Source: Myxococcus stipitatus
Lineage (GTDB): Bacteria > Myxococcota > Myxococcia > Myxococcales > Myxococcaceae
Length of the DNA: 64,000 bases
NCBI RefSeq assembly: GCF_021412625.1
Contig: NZ_JAKCFI010000010.1
Location: 186,001-250,000, forward strand
Direction of reading: 5' to 3'
Shown: in pieces, positions 8,473 through 18,040 of the stretch
Layout of the letters: each line of letters begins with the position of its first letter
Position numbering within the stretch: position 1 is the first letter of the stretch
The notes under the pieces: model-generated
Database searches by the model: none
Told to the model about the DNA's origin: nothing
What the model saw: the letters and a program-made list of their open reading frames with translations, nothing else
Made by a program: the position numbers and the translations under genes

Positions 8473-10038
8473 ATGAGCCTCCCATCCCGACCCCTCCGGG
8501 AGACAGACGGGGGGTGGAGCTCCGCCCCCGCGCTGCTCCACCTCCTGCCCCTCTGTGCCGCGGTCCTGCTGTCGGCCTGCGGCGACGACTCGCTCCCGTT
8601 GGAGCGCCCCCGGCCGGTGGCCTTCCGCCCCTCGGAGATCCGCGCGCAGACGGCGCTGGCCTCCTCGCCGGGCTTCGCGGACCAGTCGGGTGGAGGCATC
8701 TTCGCCAACACCACGGGCGCCGTCGTCCGGCTGCGGCTGGACGGCTCGCTCGGCGCGCTGGAGTCCCATCCGGGCAACACCGTGCAGCCGGGCACGGCCC
8801 ACGCCGTCTTCCGCATGGGGCCCCACAGCGCCCTGGTGGAGACGGACAGCGGCCTGTTCATCGCGGAGTCCGGCTGGCTCATCGCGCCGCCCTGGCGTGA
8901 CGCGCTGGGCCTGGGCATCACCGCCACCACGCAGTCCACCGACGGCGCGGTGTGGCTCGCGCACCCCACGGGCCTGTTCCAGCTTCGCGACGGCACGCTC
9001 TCCGCGCTGAAGGTGGGCGGCGCCGCGCTCACCGGCATCAGCTCGCTGGCCGCGGCTCCGGCCCCCGACGGTGCGGCGGGCGTGTGGTTCCTGCGCGAGG
9101 GCAAGCTGCACGTCGCGGCGGCCACCAGCCGCACGCACTACGACGTGCGCGAGGCGAGCGCGCCGCTGGAGGACGGAGAGGTGGCGGCGTCGCTGGTCGG
9201 GCTCGGGCCCACGGTGGGCTCGCCCGGCGAGCTGTGGCTGCTCACCAACCAGGGCCTGCTGCGCCGCACGCGGGATGGCTGGCGGCGGGTGTCGCTGCCG
9301 CAGCGCCCCGCGCAGCTGCTCGCGGCGGGCCGCTTCGTCTGGGTGAAGTCGAGCGACTCGCTCCTGCTCTACGACGCGGACGCGGACAGCTGGGGCACGG
9401 CGACGGACGTCGACACGCGCGAGTTCCGCTTCCTCTCCGCGGACGAGAGCGGCTGCGCGTGGGTGCAGCTGGGCGGCGAGACGGTCGCCATCAGCCGCGC
9501 GCCCACGCCCCGCGTGACGGGCCTGTACCAGGGCATGCAGGTGGTGGAGGACGGCCTGTTGGCGCGCGTGGTGCTGCCGCCCGACGCGCCCCAGGCGAGC
9601 ATCGCCTTCCAGCTCGGCGGCTCCGAGTTCCCCGCCACCGGCGAGGGCCCCGAGTACAGCCTCGGGGGCACGGAGTCGGACGGCACGCCCAAGGCCTACT
9701 CGCTCGCGGCGCTGGAGGCGGGGCGCTACACGCTCGGCGTGGTGGCCCGCTACGTGGACGGCACGGAGGCGCGCCGCCTGGTGCCCTTCGACTACAACCC
9801 GGTGACCAGCGGCCCGGTGAGCTGGGCCACGCACATCCAGCCCATCCACGAGTCGCGCTGCGCGAAGTGCCACACCAGCGGTCCAGGCCGCCCGCTCTCC
9901 ACCTACACCCTGTGGAAGGAGAACGCGGACCTCATCACGGCCTCCGTGAGGGACCAGCGCATGCCGGCCGACGGGCCCCTGGACTCGCAGCTCATCAACC
10001 TCATCCAGCGTTGGGCCGCGTCCGGCGCCAACCCCTGA
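8473..10038 (+). CDS. Lipoprotein with beta-propeller-like body and C-terminal monohaem cytochrome motif
   Basis: A 521-residue protein. An unusually long signal region ends in LLSAC, putting the lipidated cysteine at residue 36. Residues ~60-340 contain repeated short beta-strand units (GGIFANTTGAVVRLRLDG, GAVWLAHPTGLFQLRDG, GELWLLTNQGLLRRTRDGW), typical of a WD/propeller-like fold. Near the C-terminus, HIQPIHESRCAKCHTSG has a CXXCH heme motif (C463, C466, H467), then LWKENADLI and RMPADGP, the usual spacing of a small cytochrome c domain with a distal methionine. It lies five bases after the DUF1501 gene. A role in electron transfer or redox sensing at the surface is an inference. Confidence 0.7.
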   Translation: MSLPSRPLRETDGGWSSAPALLHLLPLCAAVLLSACGDDSLPLERPRPVAFRPSEIRAQTALASSPGFADQSGGGIFANTTGAVVRLRLDGSLGALESHPGNTVQPGTAHAVFRMGPHSALVETDSGLFIAESGWLIAPPWRDALGLGITATTQSTDGAVWLAHPTGLFQLRDGTLSALKVGGAALTGISSLAAAPAPDGAAGVWFLREGKLHVAAATSRTHYDVREASAPLEDGEVAASLVGLGPTVGSPGELWLLTNQGLLRRTRDGWRRVSLPQRPAQLLAAGRFVWVKSSDSLLLYDADADSWGTATDVDTREFRFLSADESGCAWVQLGGETVAISRAPTPRVTGLYQGMQVVEDGLLARVVLPPDAPQASIAFQLGGSEFPATGEGPEYSLGGTESDGTPKAYSLAALEAGRYTLGVVARYVDGTEARRLVPFDYNPVTSGPVSWATHIQPIHESRCAKCHTSGPGRPLSTYTLWKENADLITASVRDQRMPADGPLDSQLINLIQRWAASGANP

Positions 10039-10068
10039 CACCTTCCGGCGTCTCCCCCGAGGCACCCC

Positions 10069-13000
10069 ATGATTCGACTGACCCGCGCGGCCCCCCTCCT
10101 CGCGCTCCTCGTCACGTCCTGCTCCGACGAGCTGGACCCGGCGCGCGAGGCGCCTCCCCCGCCGGAGGTGGACCAGTGCACCGGCCTGCCCGAGGTGACG
10201 GTCGTCGCCAGGCCACCGAGGGTCCACGTCAACGGCCCGGTGATGCTCGTCCCCTCCGGCGGCAGCGGGCAGTACCGCTACACGCTCGAGGCCGGGGGCT
10301 CTTCCGGTGAGCTGCGTGGTGACCGCCTCATCGCGGGAGCCACGCCCGCCATCGACTCGGTGCTCGTGGAGGACGCACGCTGCGAGGGCAGCAGCGCGCG
10401 CGTGTCCGTGGAGGTCGTCGCCCCGTTCGACATCTCCCCCGCGAAGGCGGAGGTGCGGCCGGGCATTTCCTTCCAGGTGGCCACGGCGGGACTGATTGGC
10501 ACGCCGACGTACAGCTTGTCGCAGAACCAGTCCGGCGCCACGCTCTCCCCGGAGGGCCGCTACACCGCTGGCGCCACGGAGGGCCTGGACCTGGTCACCG
10601 TGCGCGACTCGCAGTCGGGCGAGGAGGCGGTGCTCCAGTATCAGGTGAGCAAGTCGGCCCGCCTGGCCGGCTCGCCCGCGTACCTCGCGGTGCCCGCGGG
10701 GTCGTCCGTGCCGTTGGCCACGCGCGGCGGCAGTGACCGCATCGTGTGGTCCAAGACGTCCGGTCCGGGCACGCTCGCGGACGGGCGCATCCGCTTCGAG
10801 CCCGGTGACACGGGCCTCGCGCTGCTGGAGGCGTCCGACCCCTTCACCGGGGACAAGGCGTCGGTGACGGTGGTGGTGCTGGACGAGCTGACGCGGCCGG
10901 GGCTCGCGCACGGCCGGCTCACGGACGCGGCGACCCTGGTGACGGCGGACTTCGACGGCGACGGCGTCCAGGACCTCGCGGTGGGGCAGCGCGAGAGCGA
11001 CATGGGGCGGCCCACCGGCGGCGCCGTCTTCATCTACAAGGGCGGCAACGGCGGACTGTCCGCGCAGCCGACGTGGGTGCTCACGGGCGACACGGAGACG
11101 GCGCAGTTCGGCGACGCGCTCGCCGCGGGTGACTTCGACGAGGACGGGCGCGCGGAGCTGGTGGTGTCCTCGCCCGGCGCGGACGTGGCCGTCAGCAACG
11201 CGGGCGCCGTCTACTTCTACACCTTCAAGAGCGGCGCGCCCGTGCCCCTGCGCCAGCCGCTCACGGGCCTGCTGCGCGACGCGGCCTTCGGCGCGGGCAT
11301 GTCCGTGGCGGACATGGACGGCGACGGGGACCTGGACCTCGTGGTGGGGTCGCCCGCGGGCGACCTGGCGCCCACCACCGCCATCCGCGCGCGCGGCACG
11401 GTGGACCTCTATCTGTCCACGTCCAGCTCGCCGGTGCCGGATCTCCCGGAGGTTCGGCTGGGCGGGTCGGACCTGTCCGCGGCGGGGGCACCCATGGCGC
11501 GCACCGGGTCGGACCTGGGCCGCGCGCTGGTGACGGCGGACCTCAACAAGGACGGCCGGCTGGACATCGCCGCGCTCGGCAAGGTGTCCCGCTACACGGC
11601 CGAGGGCGCCGTCTCCGGCACCCAGGTGGCCATCTCCGTCTTCTTCGCGCGCCCGGACGGCGCGCGCTTCCGGGCCACGCCGGACGTGTACGTGCTGCCC
11701 GCCAACCTCGCGGATTCGGGCGAGGGCACGTGGCGGCTGGCCGCCATCCCCGGCGAAGGCGCGCGCCCGCCGCTGCTGATGGCCGTGGCGGACCGCGCGG
11801 ACTCGCCGGACCTGAGCACCAGCGGTGGCGTGAAGTCCGGCAACGATTCGGGCGGAGCGCTGCTGTTCGACCTGAGCGCGCACACGCCGACGGGCGAGCC
11901 CGCGGCCAGGCCCCTCCAGGTGAAGCGCGAGGAGGCCTTCGCGCGCATCTACGGCGACGCGGGCGGCATCGTCGCGGGCCGCAGCTTCGCGGTGCTCGAC
12001 GTGGACGGCGCGCCGGGGCCGGAGCTGCTGCTGGGCGCGCCCTACGCCGCGCCGCCCGGGCCGAACAACACCACCCTGCGCTTCGGCGGCAAGGTCCTCG
12101 TGTATCCCCTGGCGACGTTGACCGCGGGGACGGTGATGAACAAGCCGCTGCTGACGCTCAATGGCACGGCGAAGTCGGACACGCTGGGGGCGGGGCTCGC
12201 CGCCTGGCGCCTGCCGGGAGGGGACGCGCTCGCGGCCTTCTCCGGGCGGGCCTCGTCGGAGCAGGGCGCGTACACCGGCCGCGTGGAGCTGTACAGCCGC
12301 GCGGGCGCGTCGCTGACGGAGTGGACGCGCACGAGCGCCATGGTGCCCGCGAAGCCGAGCGTGGAGCGCGTGGGTGAAGCGGTGGCCGTGACGGCGACGG
12401 CGCAGGGCGCGGTGGCGCTCCTGGGGGCGCCAGGCTGGTCCGGCGATGGCGCCAATGGCGATGGTGACGCGCTCTCCATCGGCCGCGCGTACGTGCGCGG
12501 CGTGGCGGCGTCCGCCCAGGCCGTCGTGGTGGAGCAGGGCGCGCCCTCTCCCCACAAGGCGGGCCGCAACGTGGGCTCGGACGTGGCCTTCACCGACTTC
12601 AACGGCGACGGGCGCCCGGACACGGCGGTGGGCGCCACGGGCTTCGCCGTCCCCGCCAGCACCAGCGCCGAGCACGCCGCCACCTACGCGACGGTGCGCC
12701 CCGAGTGCCTCACCACCGCCACCCAGTCCGTGGGCGGCGTGCTGGTGTCGCTGGGCCAGGCGGATGGCTCCTTCAAGCCCGCCTACAGGGTATGGGCGCC
12801 CCTGCTGGTCACCGCCGGGTGCACGGCCACGGACGCGACGTGCCGGCGCTCGGCGCTCGGTCGTGGGCTGGCGGGTGGCTTCGACTTCAATGGCGATGGC
12901 CTCCAGGACCTGGCCGTGCAGCGCGACAAGGGCATGGAGGTGTTCCTGGGCCGCGCGCCGGAGGACGCGTCGCTGGCCAGGCTCACCATGCTCTGCGCCC

Positions 13001-13788
13001 CCGCCTACTCGTGGCCGTCCATGGGGCTGCAGACCGCGCCCCCCGTGTCGCTGGGCGACCTGAACGGGGACAAGTGCGACGACCTGGCATGGCGCTACGC
13101 GGAGGGCACCCGGTCGGGGGTGGCCATCCTCTTCGGCTTCGACGAGAGCGGAGCGAAGTGCTCCGGCCGCACCACCGCGACGGTGTGGCGCATCGCGGGC
13201 GACAGCGAGGTGGGGCTCACCAACATCGGCTTGGGGGTGAGCATCGCTCCGGCGGGCAACTTCCTGGGCGGCGCGCGCAAGTTCATCGCCATGAGCGCCA
13301 CCAGCGTGGCCTTCAATGGCGTCACGCAGCCGGTGGTGCTGCTGGTCGACTTCGCCGAACTGTCGGCGGCCATCGCCAAGATTGAACCGGGCAACCCCCT
13401 GGTCGTCGGCGCGTTCGGCGGAGACCTGTCTCCCATCGTCCTCGTCCACCGCACGCGCGCGGTGAACTTCGGCACCTCGCTCTGGGGCGGCGCCGACCTG
13501 ACCGGGGACGGCATCGCCGACCTGGTGGTGAGCGCGCCCGGCGCGTCCGAGGCCTCCGATGGCGGCGGCGCCGTGTTCCTCTACGCGGGCGGCGCGAGCC
13601 AGCAGGGCGCGCTCACCCCCTACCTCACGGCCGTGGGGGATGTCGCCGAGCGCAGCCAGATGGGGCAGGACCTCCATCTGAGCCCCGGAAAGGGAGGAAC
13701 TCCTCCAACCCTGGTGATTGGCGCGCCGCGTAGCTTCCGCACGGGCACGCAGAACGGCACGGCGTATTCGCTGCCGCTGCGCTTCTAG
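10069..13788 (+). CDS. Large FG-GAP/VCBS repeat lipoprotein
   Basis: A 1239-residue lipoprotein (LLVTSC, lipidated cysteine at residue 18). The first ~280 residues look like Ig-like domains. The rest holds about nine FG-GAP calcium-loop motifs of the form DxDxDGxxD, for example DFDGDGVQDLAVG, DMDGDGDLDLVVG, DLNKDGRLDIAAL, DFNGDGRPDTAVG, DFNGDGLQDLAVQ and DLTGDGIADLVVS. These predict one or more integrin-like seven-bladed propellers binding calcium. FG-GAP proteins mediate adhesion or ligand binding on the surface. It is the last gene of the exported-protein run, 30 bases after the previous stop; a strong hairpin follows at 13819-13858. The repeats are certain from sequence; the ligand is unknown. 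Confidence 0.8.
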   Translation: MIRLTRAAPLLALLVTSCSDELDPAREAPPPPEVDQCTGLPEVTVVARPPRVHVNGPVMLVPSGGSGQYRYTLEAGGSSGELRGDRLIAGATPAIDSVLVEDARCEGSSARVSVEVVAPFDISPAKAEVRPGISFQVATAGLIGTPTYSLSQNQSGATLSPEGRYTAGATEGLDLVTVRDSQSGEEAVLQYQVSKSARLAGSPAYLAVPAGSSVPLATRGGSDRIVWSKTSGPGTLADGRIRFEPGDTGLALLEASDPFTGDKASVTVVVLDELTRPGLAHGRLTDAATLVTADFDGDGVQDLAVGQRESDMGRPTGGAVFIYKGGNGGLSAQPTWVLTGDTETAQFGDALAAGDFDEDGRAELVVSSPGADVAVSNAGAVYFYTFKSGAPVPLRQPLTGLLRDAAFGAGMSVADMDGDGDLDLVVGSPAGDLAPTTAIRARGTVDLYLSTSSSPVPDLPEVRLGGSDLSAAGAPMARTGSDLGRALVTADLNKDGRLDIAALGKVSRYTAEGAVSGTQVAISVFFARPDGARFRATPDVYVLPANLADSGEGTWRLAAIPGEGARPPLLMAVADRADSPDLSTSGGVKSGNDSGGALLFDLSAHTPTGEPAARPLQVKREEAFARIYGDAGGIVAGRSFAVLDVDGAPGPELLLGAPYAAPPGPNNTTLRFGGKVLVYPLATLTAGTVMNKPLLTLNGTAKSDTLGAGLAAWRLPGGDALAAFSGRASSEQGAYTGRVELYSRAGASLTEWTRTSAMVPAKPSVERVGEAVAVTATAQGAVALLGAPGWSGDGANGDGDALSIGRAYVRGVAASAQAVVVEQGAPSPHKAGRNVGSDVAFTDFNGDGRPDTAVGATGFAVPASTSAEHAATYATVRPECLTTATQSVGGVLVSLGQADGSFKPAYRVWAPLLVTAGCTATDATCRRSALGRGLAGGFDFNGDGLQDLAVQRDKGMEVFLGRAPEDASLARLTMLCAPAYSWPSMGLQTAPPVSLGDLNGDKCDDLAWRYAEGTRSGVAILFGFDESGAKCSGRTTATVWRIAGDSEVGLTNIGLGVSIAPAGNFLGGARKFIAMSATSVAFNGVTQPVVLLVDFAELSAAIAKIEPGNPLVVGAFGGDLSPIVLVHRTRAVNFGTSLWGGADLTGDGIADLVVSAPGASEASDGGGAVFLYAGGASQQGALTPYLTAVGDVAERSQMGQDLHLSPGKGGTPPTLVIGAPRSFRTGTQNGTAYSLPLRF

Positions 13789-13818
13789 CGCTGTCGGGTG
13801 GTCAGCCATTTGGGAACC

Positions 13819-13858
13819 GCGCTCGGTCGGGCCTATCCTCTGGGCCCGACCCGAGCGC
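13819..13858. terminator. GC-rich hairpin after the exported-protein operon
   Basis: An inverted repeat of about 14 base pairs with one bulged base (left arm ending GGTCGGGCC at 13833, right arm starting GGCCCGACC at 13843, about 9-base loop) lies between the FG-GAP stop and the next start codon. There is no T-run, so if it terminates transcription it does so imperfectly. It ends 10 bases before ATG 13869 and could instead shape the leader of the downstream gene. Confidence 0.45.
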
Positions 13859-13868
13859 AGGGAGCCTC

Positions 13869-14291
13869 ATGGCACGCGAGCACGAGCTGGAGTGGAGCCA
13901 CGGTGTGCAGCGGGCCTGGTTCGAGTCGCCCGACATCCTCTGGGCGCGCTTCCGGGGGGCCGTCACCGAGGACACGTCGCGCTGGTCCTGCGCCATCTAC
14001 AAGGAGGTCGCCTCGCGAGGGCGATTCTACCTGGCGGCGGACATCGCGGATTCGCACCTGAGCGCGGAGTCGCGCCGCTACCTGGTGGCGAACACGAAGG
14101 CGGACTGGTTCCGGGGCATCATCTACATCGGCGCGGGGCTGGAGCAGCGGGTCACCACCAAGAGCCTGATGGTGGGCACCATGCTGACCGGCACGATGCG
14201 CCTGGAGGTCATGTACCTGGACACCGCCGAGGAGGCCCGCGCGTGGATGGAGGCGCACCGCTCGGGCGGCGCGGCGCGCAGGGCCCCCTGA
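13869..14291 (+). CDS. Hypothetical STAS/SpoIIAA-like small protein
   Basis: A 140-residue soluble protein with no signal peptide; GGGAG precedes the ATG by about four bases. The pattern of short strands and helices, with WARFRGAVTEDTSRWSCAIY early and a C-terminal helix TAEEARAWMEAHR, is like the SpoIIAA/STAS-like proteins common in myxobacteria. In that family a single domain of this length often binds a partner kinase or a small ligand. No catalytic motif is visible. It converges on the EamA gene with one base between the stop codons. Confidence 0.55.
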   Translation: MAREHELEWSHGVQRAWFESPDILWARFRGAVTEDTSRWSCAIYKEVASRGRFYLAADIADSHLSAESRRYLVANTKADWFRGIIYIGAGLEQRVTTKSLMVGTMLTGTMRLEVMYLDTAEEARAWMEAHRSGGAARRAP

Positions 14292-14292
14292 C

Positions 14293-15243
14293 TCAGTGAG
14301 GGGCCTCTTCCCGGGGCGCCGAGGGCTGGCCGTTGGACGGCATCAGGTTGGCGAGCCCGGCGCCACCGAGGATGAGCGCGCCGCCCACGACGAGCGACAG
14401 GGTGAAGGGCTCGTCGAGGAACACCACGCCGAGCACCACCGCCACCAGCGTGTCCAGCAGCGCCATGGCGCCCAGCGCGGTGAGGGAGATGCGCGGCAGG
14501 AGCCAGTAGAGGCACAGGTACGTGCACGCGGTGCCGAACACGGCGAGATAGAGGATGGCGCCCACCGCGCGGGGCGTCCAGTTCGTGGGCTGGTCGGCTT
14601 CCATCAGGAAGGCGCACACGAGTATCGGCAGCGCGCTGGTGAGCGCCTGTCCGCAGACGAGCACGGGCGCGGGGACGTGCGCCATGTGCTGCTTCGCCAG
14701 CACGTTGGCCAGGGCGAGGATGGCGACCGCCGCGAGCGTCAGCGCCACGGCCGCGAGCACCTTGCCGGAGACCTGGAGGCTCTCGAGCCCGGAGCCCTGG
14801 AGCACCATGACGCCCGCCACGCCGAGCCCCGCCGCCACCAGCTTGCCCGCCGTCAGGGGCTGGTCCGGCATCGTCACCCGGCCGATGAGCAGCAGCCACA
14901 CGGGGAAGGTGGAGAACAGGAGCGCCGCCCAGCTCGACGGAATCCACTGCTGGGCGGTGAAGAGCAGGGCGAAGGGCGCGGCGAGCTGGAGCAGCCCCAG
15001 CACGGCGACGCGCCACCCCGTCCGCGCGTCCACCCAGCCCGCGCGGCGCGCGAAGGGCAGCAGCACCAGCCCGGCCACCAGCAGGCGCAGCCCCAGGAAG
15101 CGCAGCGGCGGCAGGTCCTGGAGCCCGACCTTGATGACCGCCCACGTGGAGCCCCAGAGGATGAAGCAGGCGCAATAGGCGAGCAGCACCCTCAGCGAGC
15201 TCGCGGGCTTCACGACGGAGGACGGTGCGGCGGCGGCGGTCAT
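14293..15243 (-). CDS. EamA/DMT family permease
   Basis: A 316-residue inner-membrane protein with about ten hydrophobic helices arranged as two EamA repeats. The first repeat begins AYCACFILWGSTWAVIKVGL, the usual FxWGsxxxxxK opening of drug/metabolite transporters. The second starts near TPRAVGAILYLAVFGTACTY and ends with DEPFTLSLVVGGALILGGAG, the canonical GE/DEPft motif. Such proteins export amino acids, metabolites or drugs by proton exchange; the substrate cannot be read from sequence. It stands alone, with a short gap to the ligD stop upstream. Confidence 0.85.
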   Translation of the reverse strand: MTAAAAPSSVVKPASSLRVLLAYCACFILWGSTWAVIKVGLQDLPPLRFLGLRLLVAGLVLLPFARRAGWVDARTGWRVAVLGLLQLAAPFALLFTAQQWIPSSWAALLFSTFPVWLLLIGRVTMPDQPLTAGKLVAAGLGVAGVMVLQGSGLESLQVSGKVLAAVALTLAAVAILALANVLAKQHMAHVPAPVLVCGQALTSALPILVCAFLMEADQPTNWTPRAVGAILYLAVFGTACTYLCLYWLLPRISLTALGAMALLDTLVAVVLGVVFLDEPFTLSLVVGGALILGGAGLANLMPSNGQPSAPREEAPH

Positions 15244-15319
15244 GGCGGCGTCGCATTAACACCTCGGGGCGCCTCGCGCACGGTGAGTCGAGGGCCCCGG
15301 CCGGGGGAGCGACCGGCGG

Positions 15320-17890
15320 TCACTCCGGCAGCCGCTGCGTGTGCTGGCGCGCGGGCGCGAACAGGTCTCCCACCTTGTCGAGCCGGCGCCGCAGGGTGCG
15401 CGCGTTGAAGCGCGACGGGTCGAGCCGCCGCGTGACCTCGCTCCACTTCAGCGGCGCGGAGAAGGGCGCGCCCTCGCGAGCCCGCAGGGAGTAGGGGGCC
15501 ACCATCGTCTTGCCCCGCGCGTTCTGCCCCGCGTCGATGTACAGGCGCCCCTTGCGTGAGCGGATGTCGCGCTTCGTCGTGGCGATGTCTCCCAGCCGCT
15601 CCTCCAGCGCCCGCGCCAGGGCGTTCGCGTGCGCCTGCACCCGCGCGTAGGTGTGTCCCTCCGCCAGCGGCACCATGACGTGCAGCCCGCGCTTGCCGGA
15701 CGTCTTCGGGTAGCTCTCCAGTCCCCGCGCCTCCAGCAGCTCGCGCAGCGCCAGCGCCACCGTCACCAGGTCCGACCAGCCACCCTTGCCCGGGTCCAGG
15801 TCGAGCGCCAGGTAGTCCGGCTGGGACAGCCGGGGCATGCGGCTCAGCCACATGTGCAGGGTGAGCGCGGACTGGTTGGCGAGCCACAGCAGCGGCGCCT
15901 CGCCCGTCACGTCCACGTGCCGCAGCGTCTTCTCCTTGTGACGCACCTTCAGCGTCGGAATCCATGGCGGCGTGCCGGACAGTTGGTGACGGAAGAAGCC
16001 CGGGGCCTGGATGCCCGCGGGCCACTGCTGGACGGCGATGGGGCGGCCCGTGAGCACCGGGACGAGCAGCGGCGCCACCTCGCGGTAGTAGGCGAAGACG
16101 TCCGCCTTCGTCAGCCCGCTGTCCGGGAAGAGGACCCGCGAGCCGTGGGTCAGCTCGACGCGCCCGGCGCTCCGGGGCTCCGGCGACCGGCGCGCGGCCA
16201 GGGCCCGTGGCGCGCGGCGCTCGCCCGCCGTGCCCGCGCGACGCGAGGGCGTGTCCTCCCGCGAGCGCGACGCGCGCGACGTGGGGGCGGGGCGCTCGCG
16301 CACCACCTCCTCGGGGGCCTTGTCCATGCGCAGCCCCTGGTACACGGGCTGGCGCAGGCGGCCGTCCTCGGTCCACTCGCTGAAGTGGACCTGGGCGACG
16401 TGGCGAGGCTTCACCCAGACGGCGCCCTTGCGGGGCTTCGCGTCCACGGCGGCGGGCGCTCGCGCGCGGTCCTTGTCGAGCAGCACGCGCAGCTCCCTCC
16501 GGTCCTTCGCGGTGAAGCCCGTGCCCACCTTGCCCACGTCGTGGAAGCCCTCGCGGTCGTGCACGCCCACCAGCAGCGCGCCCAGCTCCGTCCCGGCGCG
16601 CTCGTTCTGGATGGGGAGGTAGCCGAGGAGGACGACCTCCTGCCCCGCGACCACCTTCAGCTTCAGCCAGTCCCCCGAGCGCGTGCCCGCATAGGCGGAG
16701 CCCCGCCGCTTCGCGATGAGGCCCTCCCAGCCCCGCCGTCGCGCCTGGGCCAGCGCGCGCCGCAGCGGCGGGGCGACGCGCTCCGACAGCTGGAGCGGGA
16801 GCGCCACGCCCTCCAGGAGCTTCTCCAGCCGGGCGCGCCGCTCCTCGAGCGGGAGCGACCGCAAGTCCTCGCCGTCGAGCCAGGGCAGGTCGAAGATGAC
16901 GAAGCGCTGCTCCACGCCCTCCAGCCCTTGTTGGAGGAGCTGGAAGCGCGAGCGGCCCTTCGGGTCGAGCGCCACCACCTCGCCGTCGAGCACGGCGTCG
17001 CGCACGCGCAGCCCGCGCAGGGCCTCCGCCAGCCGGGGGAAGCGCCGTGACAGGTCGTTGCCCCGGCGGCTCTCCAGGGCCAGCTTCCCGCCCACCAGCG
17101 CCGCCATCGCCCGGAAGCCGTCGTACTTCACCTCGTAGACGTGGGTGGCGTCGCCCACCTCCTCGGGCACGGACAGCCGCGCGAGCATGGGCGGACCCAG
17201 GGCTTCCAACAGCTTCGTCGGGGTGCGCGGCGGGGTGAGGCGCCTCGTCCTCGCCGTCCGCGCGGCGCGCTTCGCCACGGCCTTCCTCGTGCGCCCGCGC
17301 CGGGCCGGGCCACGGGTCGCCACCTGTCCACTCTTCACGGACTCCGGCCGCTCGGTGGTGATGTCGAGCGTGGGGTCCGCCGCGTCGTCCTTCGCCTTGA
17401 ACAGCAGCCACTGGGGCTTGCTGGCGCCGCCGCGCAACCGCGTGCGGATGAGGTGCCATCCGCCGCGCAGCTTCTGTCCCTCGAGCTCGAGGTGGAGCCG
17501 GCCCTGCTTCCGCTGCGCCTCGGCTTGTCCAGGCGGGACGGTGTCATAGGTGCCGCTGTCCCAGAGGAGCGAGTCCCCCCCGCCATAGGCGTCGTCGGGG
17601 ATGTGCCCCTCGAAGTCGGCGTAGGCGAGCGGGTGGTCTTCGGTCTCCACCGCGAGCCGCTTCGCGCCCGGGTCGTAGCTGGGCCCCTTGGGGACCGCCC
17701 AGCTCGCCAGTACCCCGTCGACCTGCAGGCGCAGGTCGTAATGGAGGCTCGTCGCGTCGTGCTTGTGGACGACGAAGCGGGGCCCCTCGCCGGGCGAGGT
17801 GGCGTCCGGGCCGCCGGGAGGTGGCTCGGGGGTCCGGTCGAAGTCCCGCTTGCGGCGGTAGGTCTTCAGTCGCGTGTCGGTGCGCTTCAC
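15320..17890 (-). CDS. ligD: Multifunctional DNA ligase D (NHEJ): phosphoesterase, ligase, polymerase
   Basis: An 856-residue protein carrying all three LigD modules in the Pseudomonas-like order. The N-terminal 3'-phosphoesterase shows FVVHKHDATSLHYDLRLQ with its His and Asp metal ligands. The ATP-dependent ligase follows, with EVKYDGFR (adenylated lysine) and DGEVVALD. An AEP-type primase/polymerase completes the protein, with LALDLDPGKG (catalytic Asp pair) and YPKTSGKRGLHVMVPL. LigD repairs double-strand breaks with Ku; no ku gene is in this window. I chose GTG 17890 because homology begins at TYRRKRDF just after it; ATG 17992 in frame would add 34 residues. Basic Arg/Ser/Thr-rich linkers separate the domains. 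Confidence 0.9.
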   Translation of the reverse strand: MKRTDTRLKTYRRKRDFDRTPEPPPGGPDATSPGEGPRFVVHKHDATSLHYDLRLQVDGVLASWAVPKGPSYDPGAKRLAVETEDHPLAYADFEGHIPDDAYGGGDSLLWDSGTYDTVPPGQAEAQRKQGRLHLELEGQKLRGGWHLIRTRLRGGASKPQWLLFKAKDDAADPTLDITTERPESVKSGQVATRGPARRGRTRKAVAKRAARTARTRRLTPPRTPTKLLEALGPPMLARLSVPEEVGDATHVYEVKYDGFRAMAALVGGKLALESRRGNDLSRRFPRLAEALRGLRVRDAVLDGEVVALDPKGRSRFQLLQQGLEGVEQRFVIFDLPWLDGEDLRSLPLEERRARLEKLLEGVALPLQLSERVAPPLRRALAQARRRGWEGLIAKRRGSAYAGTRSGDWLKLKVVAGQEVVLLGYLPIQNERAGTELGALLVGVHDREGFHDVGKVGTGFTAKDRRELRVLLDKDRARAPAAVDAKPRKGAVWVKPRHVAQVHFSEWTEDGRLRQPVYQGLRMDKAPEEVVRERPAPTSRASRSREDTPSRRAGTAGERRAPRALAARRSPEPRSAGRVELTHGSRVLFPDSGLTKADVFAYYREVAPLLVPVLTGRPIAVQQWPAGIQAPGFFRHQLSGTPPWIPTLKVRHKEKTLRHVDVTGEAPLLWLANQSALTLHMWLSRMPRLSQPDYLALDLDPGKGGWSDLVTVALALRELLEARGLESYPKTSGKRGLHVMVPLAEGHTYARVQAHANALARALEERLGDIATTKRDIRSRKGRLYIDAGQNARGKTMVAPYSLRAREGAPFSAPLKWSEVTRRLDPSRFNARTLRRRLDKVGDLFAPARQHTQRLPE

Positions 17891-18040
17891 CCGGCAACGG
17901 TCGCCATGGAGGGACGCTGCCGCAAACGGTTCGTCCGTCCGGCTCCAGGGCAGCCGGGCGCGAGGCGTCCGCGAGGGCGGGTTGGCCCCCATGCCGGGAC
18001 TTCTCAATTTGGACGCGAACCCGGCTCGGAGGACGAGGAC

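Noticed and set aside
8422-13809. A 1795-codon open frame on the minus strand opposite the cytochrome lipoprotein and FG-GAP genes
   Set aside because: It is antisense to two genes with clear signal peptides and motifs, its translation is Arg/Ala/Gly/His-rich low-complexity, and long antisense frames are expected at this GC content.
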